Assembly: GCF_000760115.1 (NCBI RefSeq)
Contig: NZ_JNAS01000002.1
Span: 868,001-932,000 of the forward strand
DNA length: 64,000 nt
Origin: Prochlorococcus marinus str. SB
Lineage (GTDB): Bacteria > Cyanobacteriota > Cyanobacteriia > PCC-6307 > Cyanobiaceae
Direction of reading: 5' to 3'
Below the pieces are notes generated by a model. It saw nothing but the letters and a program-made list of their open reading frames with translations. It was not told the origin of the DNA and did no database searches. Each line of letters begins with the position of its first letter. The first letter of the stretch is position 1. Shown piece after piece: positions 41,162 through 53,358 of the stretch. The translations under genes were made by a program, and so were the position numbers.

Positions 41162-42220
41162 ATGGAAAATTCACCAACCATATTCATAGTTCCAACTGGT
41201 ATTGGTTGTGAAGTAGGAGGTTTTGCAGGAGATGCACTTCCAACCGCTAAATTATTAGCATCGGCAAGTGGATGTCTAATTACTCATCCAAATGTTATGA
41301 ATGGTGGTAATCTTTCTGAAAAAGATAAAAATATTTTTTATGTTGAGGGTTATAGTTTAGACCGACTTGCTAAAGGAGAAATCGCTTTAAAAAGGGTAAA
41401 GCAACAGAAAATTGGGATAATTTTTGATTCAGCCATTGAAAAAGAAATATTAGTGAGACATTTACAAGTTGCTGATGCATGCGTTTCTACTTTAGGAATT
41501 AATGTTCATTCTTATGTGATTACAAGAAAGCCATTAAACATAGTTATTGATCCTGATTCTTCAAAAATCAGTGGCGGCACAATTGAAAATCCTGATACTC
41601 TAATTGATGCTGGAAAATTTTTAATAGAAAAAGGAGTTACGGCCATAGCAATTGTGGCAAAATTTCCAGATGATCCAGATTCTTTAGAAACAAATATCTA
41701 TCGAGAGGGAAAAGGTGTTGATCCTATTGCTGGAGTCGAAGCACTTATAAGTCATTTAATAAGCAAATTTTTAAAAGTTCCCTGTGCTCACGCACCTGCT
41801 TTAAATCCAATTGAATTGAATGAAAATTTAGATCCTCGTGCAGCTGCAGAAGAAATAGGATACACTTTTTTACCATCTGTACTGATTGGGTTAAGCAATG
41901 CACCTGATATTGTTGAATTGCCTGCTAAAAATGAATCAATCTCACTGCACCCTGATCAGATTGAATCGATTGTTGTTCCTAATGGTGCATTAGGAGGAGA
42001 AGCAGTACTGGCAGGGATTGAAAAAGGTTTAAAGATTATCTCTGTAAAAAATCAAAATACATTAAAAGTGACAAATGAGTTTTATAATTATCCCAATCTT
42101 TTTGAAGTTGATAATTATTTAGAAGCTGCAGGCATAATTCTTGCTATCAAAAAAGGTATCAACCTTGATTCAGTTAAACGGCCTTTAAAAAAAATCCAAG
42201 AGTGTTCTTATAGTGATTAA
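41162..42220 (+). CDS. DUF3326 family protein
   Basis: A 352-residue soluble protein beginning MENSPTIFIVPTGIGCEVGG. Gly-rich turns (VPTGIGCEVGGFAGDALPTA, PNGALGGEAVLAGIEKG) and DPDSSKISGGTIENPDTLID suggest a nucleotide- or cofactor-binding enzyme, but I know of no assigned reaction for this cyanobacterial and plant family. Its end overlaps the convergent nadE by 4 bases. Confidence 0.82.
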   Translation: MENSPTIFIVPTGIGCEVGGFAGDALPTAKLLASASGCLITHPNVMNGGNLSEKDKNIFYVEGYSLDRLAKGEIALKRVKQQKIGIIFDSAIEKEILVRHLQVADACVSTLGINVHSYVITRKPLNIVIDPDSSKISGGTIENPDTLIDAGKFLIEKGVTAIAIVAKFPDDPDSLETNIYREGKGVDPIAGVEALISHLISKFLKVPCAHAPALNPIELNENLDPRAAAEEIGYTFLPSVLIGLSNAPDIVELPAKNESISLHPDQIESIVVPNGALGGEAVLAGIEKGLKIISVKNQNTLKVTNEFYNYPNLFEVDNYLEAAGIILAIKKGINLDSVKRPLKKIQECSYSD

Positions 42221-43914
42221 TAAGATATTGCTATGGGAACTCTCCAGTCACTTCCTAATGATTGACTGCTTAGTTTTAGGATTGGAGGAGCCTGCTTTCT
42301 TTTAAACTCCGCTTTTTTTATGAGTGAGATAATTTTTAAAATTAAATCTTTTTTATAACCATCTTCTTCTAGTTGTTGTAAATCTTTTTTCTCTTCAATA
42401 ATTCCTTTAAGGATTTTATCTAAAATAGAGTAAGGTGGGAGAGAATCAGTATCTAATTGATTAGGTCCTAATTCAGCACTTGGAGCTTTTTGACGTATAT
42501 TTACCCCAATTATATCTCCACTAGTATCTAACATATATAACTTTCTACTATTAATTGAATCTTCACTATCAAGCCAATTGCATAATTTAAAAACATTAGT
42601 TTTATATAAATCCCCAATTACAGATAATCCCCCATTCATATCACCATAAAGTGTGCAATATCCTACCGCTAGTTCTGATTTATTGCCTGTTGAGAGTAAC
42701 AAATGCTTTTCTTGATTTGCTAAAGCCATAAGAAGTGTGCCTCTTATCCTTGACTGAATATTTTGATTTGTTATTTCAGCCATCTCGAAAGATATGGTTT
42801 TTATAAATGATTCTTCAAAAGAGGTCATCAAGTTTTCAATTGGAATGCTCTTGAAACTTATCTTTAATCTTCTTGCTAAATCTTTTGCATCACTCTTTGA
42901 ATGAGATGAGCTCCACTTAGAGGGCATTGAAACGCAATAAACATTATCACTTCCTAGAGCTGCTGTAGCAATTGCTGAGACAAGTGCTGAATCAATACCA
43001 CCACTTAATCCAACTAAAGCTGTTTTAAATCCACATTTTTTTGCATAATCTTTAACACCAAGGACTAATGCATCAAAAATTGATGACATTTCGGAGTTTT
43101 TAAATTCATTTTTTGCAGGTTTTGTTTGCTCAACTTCCCAGCTGGAGAGATCTTCCGAAAAAGATTTTAATTGCTTAATTTTAGATCCATTTTTATTAAG
43201 AATAAAACTATTTCCATCAAAAATTAAATTATCATTTGCTCCAATCTGGTTGACATAAATCAGCGGTACTTGAAGATATTGTGCAGCAAAACTGGAAACC
43301 TTGGATCTAAGCTCTAACTTTTTCAGAGTATATGGGGAGGCTGATAAATTTATTAAAATATCAACTTTTTTTTTCTTTAAATCAATAATGGGATTTTTTC
43401 TATGGATTCCTCTTCCTTCGATATCTTTGTTGACCCATAAATCCTCACATATAGTAAAACCAAGTCGCCAAGTTTTATTTTTAATTTGTTTAATCAAAAC
43501 GGAAACTTTTTCTTCTGATCTAAAGTATCTTTTCTCATCAAATACTTCATAAGTGGGAAGAATAATTTTCCGAGCAATTATTTTCCATTCGCCGCCCTCA
43601 ACCAATGCAATAGAATTATAAAGATTAGGAAAAAAAGAATCATTTATTATCTCAGCTATTCCGATTGAGATGCTTAAGTTTCCATATTTTTTATTAATAT
43701 CTAAAGCTAATTGATCAAGAATTTGGTATTGATTTTTGATTAAATTTTTTTTTAAAAGTAAGTCATTTGCGGGATATCCCCATAATGACAATTCTGGAGT
43801 AAGAACAAAATCAGCAGAAATTGAGCTAGCTTTCGAAGCAATATTAAGTATTTTTTTTGCATTGCCCTCTAAATCTCCAACGACTGGATTTATTTGGGCA
43901 AGTAAAAATTTCAT
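42217..43914 (-). CDS. nadE: Glutamine-dependent NAD+ synthetase
   Basis: Makes NAD+ from deamido-NAD with glutamine as nitrogen source. The N-terminal nitrilase-like glutaminase domain (residues 1-260) has its triad Glu in TPELSLWGYP, Lys in ARKIILPTYEVFDEKRYF and Cys in GFTICEDLW. The C-terminal synthetase domain has LVGLSGGIDSALV as the ATP P-loop. 565 residues. It overlaps nadD by 4 bases, so the last two steps of NAD synthesis are coupled. Confidence 0.96.
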   Translation of the reverse strand: MKFLLAQINPVVGDLEGNAKKILNIASKASSISADFVLTPELSLWGYPANDLLLKKNLIKNQYQILDQLALDINKKYGNLSISIGIAEIINDSFFPNLYNSIALVEGGEWKIIARKIILPTYEVFDEKRYFRSEEKVSVLIKQIKNKTWRLGFTICEDLWVNKDIEGRGIHRKNPIIDLKKKKVDILINLSASPYTLKKLELRSKVSSFAAQYLQVPLIYVNQIGANDNLIFDGNSFILNKNGSKIKQLKSFSEDLSSWEVEQTKPAKNEFKNSEMSSIFDALVLGVKDYAKKCGFKTALVGLSGGIDSALVSAIATAALGSDNVYCVSMPSKWSSSHSKSDAKDLARRLKISFKSIPIENLMTSFEESFIKTISFEMAEITNQNIQSRIRGTLLMALANQEKHLLLSTGNKSELAVGYCTLYGDMNGGLSVIGDLYKTNVFKLCNWLDSEDSINSRKLYMLDTSGDIIGVNIRQKAPSAELGPNQLDTDSLPPYSILDKILKGIIEEKKDLQQLEEDGYKKDLILKIISLIKKAEFKRKQAPPILKLSSQSLGSDWRVPIAISY

Positions 43915-44489
43915 TCAACTAATTTGATGGATTCATATAAATTATTCTTCTTAACTATATCTATTAACGACGACGGTAAATTAGAACAATTAAAATTTAA
44001 TCTAAACTTAGAACTTGAAATGTTTGGGGTTTTGATGCTTGAAATCTTGAATTTCACTCTATAAGTTTCTAACATTTTAAGAGTATTTGATTCAACAGGA
44101 TATCCCTCTCTTAAAATTATAAAAAAACTTACCTCCAAAATAATTTTGTCAAAATTTTTCCAGTAGAAAATATCTTGAATTAAATCACTCCCAATAACAA
44201 AATCTAAATTATTAAATTTGTAAATTTCTTTACATTTTTTGATTGACTCTATTGCCCATGGGCTACTTATTTTTTGATTAAATAAAATTTTCGGATTATC
44301 TAAATCATCAATAAGAGTTTTTAATAGATGGCTACGAATTGAGATATCCTCTATGTGCTTTTTTTTGGGGTTGTTGCTGACATAGCTAATGGTAAAAGCA
44401 TAAATTTTGGATAATTCTTCAAGAATTTTTTTGTGTCCAATTGTAGGTGGATCAGCACTTGTACCAAATAAAGCAATGCTTTTTCCCAT
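43911..44489 (-). CDS. nadD: Nicotinate-nucleotide adenylyltransferase
   Basis: Transfers AMP to nicotinate mononucleotide to make deamido-NAD, the substrate of NadE encoded next door. The nucleotidyltransferase motif GTSADPPTIGHKK (TxGH) is at the N-terminus and ISSSKFRLNF, matching the ISSTxIR motif, near residue 160. 192 residues. It overlaps nadE by 4 bases and lies 8 bases after the GTPase gene. Confidence 0.93.
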   Translation of the reverse strand: MGKSIALFGTSADPPTIGHKKILEELSKIYAFTISYVSNNPKKKHIEDISIRSHLLKTLIDDLDNPKILFNQKISSPWAIESIKKCKEIYKFNNLDFVIGSDLIQDIFYWKNFDKIILEVSFFIILREGYPVESNTLKMLETYRVKFKISSIKTPNISSSKFRLNFNCSNLPSSLIDIVKKNNLYESIKLVE

Positions 44490-44497
44490 TTTAAGTT

Positions 44498-45739
44498 TTA
44501 AGGTAGAAAACTAATAAAATTATTATTTAAATTTCTATTTGAAAAATAAATATTTATGTAGTTAAAAATCTCTGGGTCATTAAAATTCATATTTTGGATC
44601 AAAATAGCAGGATCTATAAAAGAAGCTTTGCTTCTAACATATATCTCTTTTGCGGCTAATTTTCCTAGAATTTTTGTGGAATATATCGCGATTGCTGCTT
44701 GAATAATTGCTATGGGTCCATATGGTAATAATGAAAGCCCGTTAGTAAAAGGTGCTGTTAAAAGAATTAGTTTCTTAATAAGGTTTAAAGAGGTATTAAC
44801 TCCGACTTGAGTGATTCCCAAACATAAATTATTAATGGATATATTTTTAAATATTTTTCTTGTAGATTCGCCTTTCAACTTTAAGCCATAAATCGTACTT
44901 AATTCGTTAATCAATGCAGTATCTATTGCAAAACTACCTGCAACATCAAAAAAAATAAAAGGATTAAGAGCTACTGCGGATGCCTTTAGAGTCGAAAATT
45001 TACCAATAGTTGATTGAGCTAATTTCTGCCTCCTTTTCAATCTTTGCTCTTTTATTTTCAGAAATAATTTGTCAGCTAATTGAATAGAATTTAGTGTTAA
45101 TAGTATCTCACCATATTTATTGATTAATTTTGCGATGTAATTTTTAAGATTGTTTTCATTATTAATAATTATTGGAATATTTAAATCTTTTGGAAGCTTA
45201 AACTTTATATTTTCAATTACTTCTTTTAATTCATTTTTATTAAATAGATCGATTTTGTTTAAAATTAAAATAATCTTTTTTCCATCTTTTATAAAAGAGC
45301 TGATTTCGTTTAACTCATTTCTATTTAAATCTCCCGAAACTATAAAAAGAATAAGATCTGAATGATTTATACAAGAGTAAACTTTATCTGGGAATTTAAT
45401 ATTGCAGAAATCAAATCCTGGAGAATCTAGCAGCTCTAAACTATTGAGTGTTTGATCTTTAAGCGTCCACGTTTCCGATTGTATTTCTTTTGTGCTCCCA
45501 TTAATGATATCTGTTTTGAATATGTCTTTTTTTAATAAAGAATTTAAAACAGAAGATTTTCCTACACCTGATTTACCATATGCGCCAATTCTTAATTTTT
45601 TTTCTTTGAGTCTTAAAAGTTGTTGATTAAAAGAAATTATTTCTCTATTAAGAAAACTTTTTTCATAATTGGTAAGATCAAGAGTCTCCCACCATTTGTT
45701 TAAAAGTAAATAATGTTCTTGAATTTTAAAATGTTTCAT
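44498..45739 (-). CDS. Era-like GTPase with C-terminal membrane-associated domain
   Basis: G1 is GKSGVGKSS (about residue 54-62), G3 DSPGFDF and G4 LNKIDLF, so the N-terminal 200 residues are a TRAFAC-class GTPase. From about 240 the protein becomes hydrophobic, with AVALNPFIFFDVAGSFAID and LPYGPIAIIQAAIAIYSTK, resembling the DUF697/YcjF type of membrane-associated GTPases. Role unknown. It overlaps the upstream CNNM-type gene by 4 bases and is followed by nadD after 8, in a four-gene minus-strand operon. Confidence 0.87.
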   Translation of the reverse strand: MKHFKIQEHYLLLNKWWETLDLTNYEKSFLNREIISFNQQLLRLKEKKLRIGAYGKSGVGKSSVLNSLLKKDIFKTDIINGSTKEIQSETWTLKDQTLNSLELLDSPGFDFCNIKFPDKVYSCINHSDLILFIVSGDLNRNELNEISSFIKDGKKIILILNKIDLFNKNELKEVIENIKFKLPKDLNIPIIINNENNLKNYIAKLINKYGEILLTLNSIQLADKLFLKIKEQRLKRRQKLAQSTIGKFSTLKASAVALNPFIFFDVAGSFAIDTALINELSTIYGLKLKGESTRKIFKNISINNLCLGITQVGVNTSLNLIKKLILLTAPFTNGLSLLPYGPIAIIQAAIAIYSTKILGKLAAKEIYVRSKASFIDPAILIQNMNFNDPEIFNYINIYFSNRNLNNNFISFLP

Positions 45740-46719
45740 GATTTATTCTTCCACCAACCGGCTAATACAGATAAAACAGCTTCTGCACCGATAATTCCAA
45801 CGAATCCCCCGAATTCATCTACTACTACTTTCACTCCTTTATGATTTTTGTCAAATTTAGTTAATAATTGATCTGCTTTTATCATTTCGGGAATGTAGTC
45901 CACAGGTTCGCAAATTTCTGATAATAATTTTTTATTCTCCCCATTAATTAACTCTGCCAACATTTTTTCACGTTTTACGACACCTTGTATTTTGTCAACT
46001 TTATCTCCCAAAATAACCCACCATGGAGAATTGTTAGACATTATAAGTTTAGAAATTTCATCAAGATTTGAAGAACCATCAAGACAAGGTGCCGATACCC
46101 TAGGGGTCATTAAGTCTTTAGCTTTTAAATCATTTAATTGAAAAACCTTAAATATCATTGCTGCCTCATCAGCCTCTATAAAACCTTTTTGACTTCCAAT
46201 TTTTGCCATTTGTCTAATTTCTTCTTCATCAGTTGAAATTTCGTTTTCTGCAGTAATAACAGGAAAAATCTGTTCAATTAATATTAAGAATGGCCTCATT
46301 ATATTATTTAATATTCTCAAGATGGGAACTGATAATAGTGCTATTTGAACTGAGAATCTTGTACCCAGAGCCTTAGGTAGAACTTCTCCTACTAAGACAA
46401 CGAGTATATAAAAAGTAATTGAAAACAGGGTTAGGCCATAACTACTATTAATAACCAATGCTCCATATACACCTAAAATAAGACTTCCAATTATGTTAAA
46501 TCCATTATTAGTAATAGTAATTACAGTTAATGTCCTTCCAAGATGTTTTCTAAGTTTAAGGAGTTGATTTGCAGAACTCTTTGGTTTTTGTTTTGAGGCT
46601 ATCTCTAGAATTCGAATTGAATTTACAGCTAAAAAAGCAGCTTCTACTCCCGAACAACATGCTGACCCAATTAAAATAATTATTATAAGAACAACTAAAC
46701 CGTAAACACTTGGTTCCAT
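45736..46719 (-). CDS. CNNM/CorC-type membrane protein with CBS domains
   Basis: A 327-residue protein. The N-terminal DUF21 domain (residues 1-140) has four hydrophobic segments, starting with VYGLVVLIIIILIGSACCSG. Two CBS modules follow: LMTPRVSAPCLDGSSN, the first, and ADQLLTKFDKNHKGVKVVVD with EFGGFVGIIGAEAVL, the second. The family is linked to Mg2+ or Co2+ export. The C-terminal CorC/HlyC transport-associated domain is missing, so the protein ends soon after the CBS pair. First gene of the operon with the GTPase, nadD and nadE. Confidence 0.87.
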   Translation of the reverse strand: MEPSVYGLVVLIIIILIGSACCSGVEAAFLAVNSIRILEIASKQKPKSSANQLLKLRKHLGRTLTVITITNNGFNIIGSLILGVYGALVINSSYGLTLFSITFYILVVLVGEVLPKALGTRFSVQIALLSVPILRILNNIMRPFLILIEQIFPVITAENEISTDEEEIRQMAKIGSQKGFIEADEAAMIFKVFQLNDLKAKDLMTPRVSAPCLDGSSNLDEISKLIMSNNSPWWVILGDKVDKIQGVVKREKMLAELINGENKKLLSEICEPVDYIPEMIKADQLLTKFDKNHKGVKVVVDEFGGFVGIIGAEAVLSVLAGWWKNKS

Positions 46720-46793
46720 TAAAATAGATTAGTTACTAAATCTGTATTAATTCATTCTTCCATTTTTTTTTAAAACACGCCAATACATAATCT

Positions 46794-48119
46794 ATGTTTA
46801 AACCTGAAAACAAAGTTTTTGAAGAAAGAAGAGAAATCTTCCTCAATAAATTAAATGGAAGAGCTGCTATTATCCCTGGTGCTAGTCTGGTAAAGCATCA
46901 TGCTGATTGTGAATATCCTTTTAGACAAGATAGTAATTTTTGGTATTTAACTGGTTTCGATGAGCCAGATGCAATCGCTCTTTTCTTATCGCATAAGCCA
47001 AAGGGAGAGAGATTTATTATGTTTGTTGCTCCTAAAGATGTTATAAGCGAAGTCTGGCATGGCTTTAGATGGGGTTTAGAAGGCGCTGAAAAAGAGTTTA
47101 ATGCTGACAAGGCTCATTCAATAAACGAATTAAAAGATTTACTGCCAGTCTATATAAATGGTTCTGATGAAATTGTTTTTTCTATTGGTAAGCATCCATC
47201 AGTTGAGAAAATAATACTGGAAATTTTTTCACAACAACTTGACAATCGCTCAAGATCAGGGATTGGTGCAAATTCTATAAAATCTCCAGAAATTTATTTA
47301 AATGAGATGAGATTAATTAAAAGTGAATTTGAGATTAAGAGAATGAGAGAGGCTACACAAATTTCAGCAGAAGCTCATGAACTAGTTAGAGAATCTATCT
47401 CATCAAAGAAAAATGAGAGACAAATTCAGGGTCTTTTAGAGGGATTCTTTTTAGAAAAAGGGGCGAGAGGACCAGCTTATAACTCAATTGTCGCATCAGG
47501 AGATAATGCCTGCATTTTGCATTACACTTCAAATAATTCACCCTTGAATAAAAAAGATTTATTGTTGGTAGATGCTGGCTGCGCACTAATTGATTATTAC
47601 AATGGAGACATAACAAGAACTATTCCAATAGGTGGTAAATTTTCTGATGAGCAAAAAGTTATCTATGAAATTGTATTGAGTGCGCAGAAAAATGCAATTA
47701 AAAGTGCTGTAAAGGGATCGAATTCTAGTGTTGTTCATAATGTTGCTTTAACAATTCTCATAGAAGGATTGAAAGAAATTGGTTTATTAGCAGGGAGTAC
47801 TGAGGAGATAATTGAGAATCAATCTTATAAACATCTTTACATGCATAGAACTGGACATTGGCTTGGCTTAGATGTTCATGATGTTGGAGCATACAGAATG
47901 GGCGACTATGAAGTGCCATTACAGAATGGAATGATTCTTACGGTAGAACCTGGGATTTATATAAGTGATAGGATCCCAGTTCCTGAGGGACAACCCCATA
48001 TAGATGAGAAATGGAAAGGCATAGGGATAAGAATAGAAGACGATGTCTTGGTCACAGATACAAATCCAGATGTTTTAAGTATTGCTGCACTAAAAGAAAT
48101 TTCTGATTTAGAATTTTGA
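46794..48119 (+). CDS. pepP: Xaa-Pro aminopeptidase
   Basis: Metallopeptidase that removes N-terminal residues preceding proline. The 441 residues consist of an N-terminal domain (CEYPFRQDSNFWYLTGFDEP in its first part) and a pita-bread catalytic domain with metal ligands Asp in VDAGCALIDYYNGDITRTIP, His in HRTGHWLGLDVHDVG, Glu in VEPGIY and Glu in GIRIEDDVLV. Stands alone, divergent from the CNNM gene. Confidence 0.95.
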   Translation: MFKPENKVFEERREIFLNKLNGRAAIIPGASLVKHHADCEYPFRQDSNFWYLTGFDEPDAIALFLSHKPKGERFIMFVAPKDVISEVWHGFRWGLEGAEKEFNADKAHSINELKDLLPVYINGSDEIVFSIGKHPSVEKIILEIFSQQLDNRSRSGIGANSIKSPEIYLNEMRLIKSEFEIKRMREATQISAEAHELVRESISSKKNERQIQGLLEGFFLEKGARGPAYNSIVASGDNACILHYTSNNSPLNKKDLLLVDAGCALIDYYNGDITRTIPIGGKFSDEQKVIYEIVLSAQKNAIKSAVKGSNSSVVHNVALTILIEGLKEIGLLAGSTEEIIENQSYKHLYMHRTGHWLGLDVHDVGAYRMGDYEVPLQNGMILTVEPGIYISDRIPVPEGQPHIDEKWKGIGIRIEDDVLVTDTNPDVLSIAALKEISDLEF

Positions 48120-48172
48120 TATTTGACTTATTAAGTTAATAGATTTATTTTTATTAAGTTTAAAGCTCAAAA

Positions 48173-48331
48173 ATGAATAAGTCCGATTCATATGATTCGA
48201 AACTCTCTCAAGCGAGAGGCTTAGCCAGTCAGCTTGGGATGTTCGCTGAAGAAAACGATATCCCCAAAGATCTTTGGGATTCATTGGAAGCCACTATTTA
48301 TGATTTTTATGAAGTATCTCATGATAGATAA
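48173..48331 (+). CDS. Small conserved hypothetical protein
   Basis: A 52-residue acidic protein, opening MNKSDSYDSKLSQARGLASQ and ending with an aromatic helix (TIYDFYEVSH). It is well balanced in composition and likely helical. It has an ATG and fills an otherwise empty gap between pepP and PSRP-3. I do not recognise the family. Confidence 0.6.
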   Translation: MNKSDSYDSKLSQARGLASQLGMFAEENDIPKDLWDSLEATIYDFYEVSHDR

Positions 48332-48438
48332 CAATCCTTTTTAAGAAGTCCTCAATAACTAAAATCAAGAAATTTTGAATAAATCAATCAAAATGTGACC
48401 ATAAACTGATAAATTATTTATTAAACATTAATAAGTGA

Positions 48439-48915
48439 ATGACCTCATCAAATAATTTAAATCAAAATTCAACAGAAAAAAAGGGACAAAACAGCGATGC
48501 ACCAAACTCTAAAAATTCTTCTCCTAATGCAGGAATGATGGGTGCCACAGCTGTGTTGGCAGCTGCCACAATTGATGAAGATGGTGTACCTACTGGTTAT
48601 ACCCCTAAACCTGATGAAGGGAGATTCATAATTAAAGTATTGTGGTTACCTGATAATGTGGCTTTAGCAGTGGATCAAATAGTAGGTGGAGGCCCAAGCC
48701 CTCTTACTGCCTATTATTTTTGGCCAAGAGATGATGCTTGGGAAAAATTAAAAAGTGAACTTGAGAATAAAGGTTGGATTACGGATAACGAAAGAGTAGA
48801 GATATTGAATAAAGCTACTGAAGTGATAAATTATTGGCAAGAAGAGGGTAAGACAAAAAAATTAGAAGAAGCCAAATTAAAGTTTCCCGAAGTAACTTTT
48901 TGTGGAACTGCTTAA
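48439..48915 (+). CDS. ycf65: Plastid-specific ribosomal protein PSRP-3 / Ycf65
   Basis: 30S-associated protein found in cyanobacteria and plastids (bTHXc/cS23 family as I recall). The conserved block runs from about residue 61 ([20 protein letters not shown], then [20 protein letters not shown]) to the end. About 60 residues of low-complexity Asn/Ser/Lys sequence and an Ala-rich stretch precede it, longer than the plastid form. The ATG at 48439 is the only early start in a long open frame. It ends 3 bases before the convergent epsilon gene. Confidence 0.9.
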   Translation: MTSSNNLNQNSTEKKGQNSDAPNSKNSSPNAGMMGATAVLAAATIDEDGVPTGYTPKPDEGRFIIKVLWLPDNVALAVDQIVGGGPSPLTAYYFWPRDDAWEKLKSELENKGWITDNERVEILNKATEVINYWQEEGKTKKLEEAKLKFPEVTFCGTA

Positions 48916-48918
48916 ATA

Positions 48919-49323
48919 TTAGTTCTTTGCAGCTTGAATCCTAGCCTCAGCCTTTGAAACCTCTTTCAAGGCTTTTATTTTTTCTGGATTTTTTTCATTT
49001 TCAGAAAATTTGCTAATTGCTAATTTTGCTTCTTTAAGATCTTGTTCAGCATTTTGAACATTAATTTCAGAACCAATTTCAGCATTATTTACTAAAACTA
49101 TAACTTCATCAGATTCAATTTCAGCGAAGCCTCCCATAAGAGCTATTGATTTCCACTGGGAATTCATTCTTACCCTTAAAACGCCAATATCTATAGCAGT
49201 AACTAAAGAGATATGTCCTGGTAGTATACCTAGTTGACCGGTAGTACTAGGAAGGATTACTTCTTCAGCTTCGCCTTGATAGACATTTTTATTGGGAGCT
49301 AAAACTTTTAGAGAAATTGCCAT
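48919..49323 (-). CDS. atpC: ATP synthase subunit epsilon
   Basis: Rotor foot and regulatory subunit of F1 (atpE in plastid nomenclature). The N-terminal beta barrel shows [18 protein letters not shown]-like [20 protein letters not shown], and the C-terminal helical hairpin covers residues 88-134. 134 residues. It is 42 bases downstream of the beta gene, the usual cyanobacterial pair, and about 9 kb from the other ATP synthase genes. Confidence 0.97.
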   Translation of the reverse strand: MAISLKVLAPNKNVYQGEAEEVILPSTTGQLGILPGHISLVTAIDIGVLRVRMNSQWKSIALMGGFAEIESDEVIVLVNNAEIGSEINVQNAEQDLKEAKLAISKFSENEKNPEKIKALKEVSKAEARIQAAKN

Positions 49324-49365
49324 TAATTTGAAATTATTGAGGGTTAAATGTATATATTCAAATAT

Positions 49366-50886
<1,521 letters not shown>

Positions 50887-50910
50887 CTAATGGGTAGATT
50901 CGTTAAATGG

Positions 50911-50926
50911 GTTCGGCCACCCGCAC
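50911..50926 (+). promoter_or_regulatory. K-box element upstream of groES
   Basis: GTTCGGCCACCCGCAC matches at every fixed base the K-box consensus GTTCGG-NNAN-CCNNAC, which I recall from work on light- and heat-induced groE genes of cyanobacteria that lack CIRCE. It lies 118 bases before the groES ATG on the same strand. I see no CIRCE repeat (TTAGCACTC-N9-GAGTGCTAA) in the gap. Confidence 0.7.
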
Positions 50927-50982
50927 AGTTTAAGTATGGTTTAATTGCCGCTTTGCAGATTATGTTGTTGATGATACGGATG

Positions 50983-51019
50983 GAGAACTTCTCTTTCCAT
51001 TTTTATGACGCAAAGCGTC
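50983..51019 (+). promoter_or_regulatory. Two short palindromes in the groES leader
   Basis: GAGAACTTCTC (50983-50993) is a perfect 5-1-5 palindrome, and GACGCAAAGCGTC (51007-51019) is a perfect 5-3-5 inverted repeat 25 bases before the groES ATG. They may be operator or RNA hairpin elements. No known regulator can be named from them. Confidence 0.35.
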
Positions 51020-51043
51020 TCAATCATGATCCTCCATTAATCT

Positions 51044-51355
51044 ATGGCAGCTGTTTCACTTACAGTCTCTACAGTAAAACCACTGGGAGATAGAATATTT
51101 ATTAAAGTTTCCGCATCTGAGGAAAAAACTGCTGGCGGCATTCTTTTGCCTGATTCAGCTAAAGAAAAACCTCAGGTTGGAGAAGTTGCTCAGGTGGGCC
51201 CTGGCAAACTTAATGACGATGGCTCTCGACAAACTCCAGAAGTGAGTGTTGGCGATAAAGTTTTGTACAGCAAATATGCTGGCACAGACATTAAATTGGG
51301 AGGAGATGAATATGTCTTGCTCTCGGAAAAAGATATTTTAGCTGTAGTAAGCTAG
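51044..51355 (+). CDS. groES: Co-chaperonin GroES
   Basis: Seven-subunit lid of the GroEL chamber. The 103 residues include LGDRIFIKV, the mobile loop [20 protein letters not shown] and the C-terminal [16 protein letters not shown]. It is followed by groEL after 51 bases, the standard operon. An open frame in another phase (50869-51093) runs over the start but has no protein-like features. Confidence 0.98.
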   Translation: MAAVSLTVSTVKPLGDRIFIKVSASEEKTAGGILLPDSAKEKPQVGEVAQVGPGKLNDDGSRQTPEVSVGDKVLYSKYAGTDIKLGGDEYVLLSEKDILAVVS

Positions 51356-51379
51356 AATATTTGTTTCAAAAATTATTAA

Positions 51380-53044
<1,665 letters not shown>

Positions 53045-53070
53045 ATAAAATTGTTTTTAATAAATTTTTT

Positions 53071-53103
53071 AAAAGGGATTATCAAATGGTCCCTTTTTTT
53101 TTG
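53071..53103 (+). terminator. Rho-independent terminator of groESL
   Basis: AAAAGGGA (53071-53078), an 11-base loop, then TCCCTTTT (53090-53097) and a run of T residues. Perfect 8-bp stem 27 bases after the groEL stop. Confidence 0.9.
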
Positions 53104-53108
53104 AACTT

Positions 53109-53336
53109 TTAAGAAATCCAACCAGCGCTGAGAATAATTGCGAGAGACAAAAATATCACTAAAAAAGTCCAAGTTATTTTGTTTAGAGAGTCTTCAGCAC
53201 TACTTGCACTGTTGAACATTGAGCTTCCGCTGGCGGCTATTCCTCCCATTCCATCACCTTTAGGACTATGAAGTAAAACTAAGAGAATCAGAAGAACTCC
53301 AGAAAATACCCAAATCCAACTCATAATTTGAATCAT
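53109..53336 (-). CDS. secG: Preprotein translocase subunit SecG
   Basis: Small membrane part of the SecYEG channel. The 75 residues have two hydrophobic helices (WIWVFSGVLLILLVLLH and KITWTFLVIFLSLAIILSAG) around the conserved loop SPKGDGMGGIAASGSSMF. It is 22 bases downstream of gpmI on the same strand, so probably on one transcript. Confidence 0.95.
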   Translation of the reverse strand: MIQIMSWIWVFSGVLLILLVLLHSPKGDGMGGIAASGSSMFNSASSAEDSLNKITWTFLVIFLSLAIILSAGWIS

Positions 53337-53358
53337 TGCTTAAAAACTTTTATTAACT

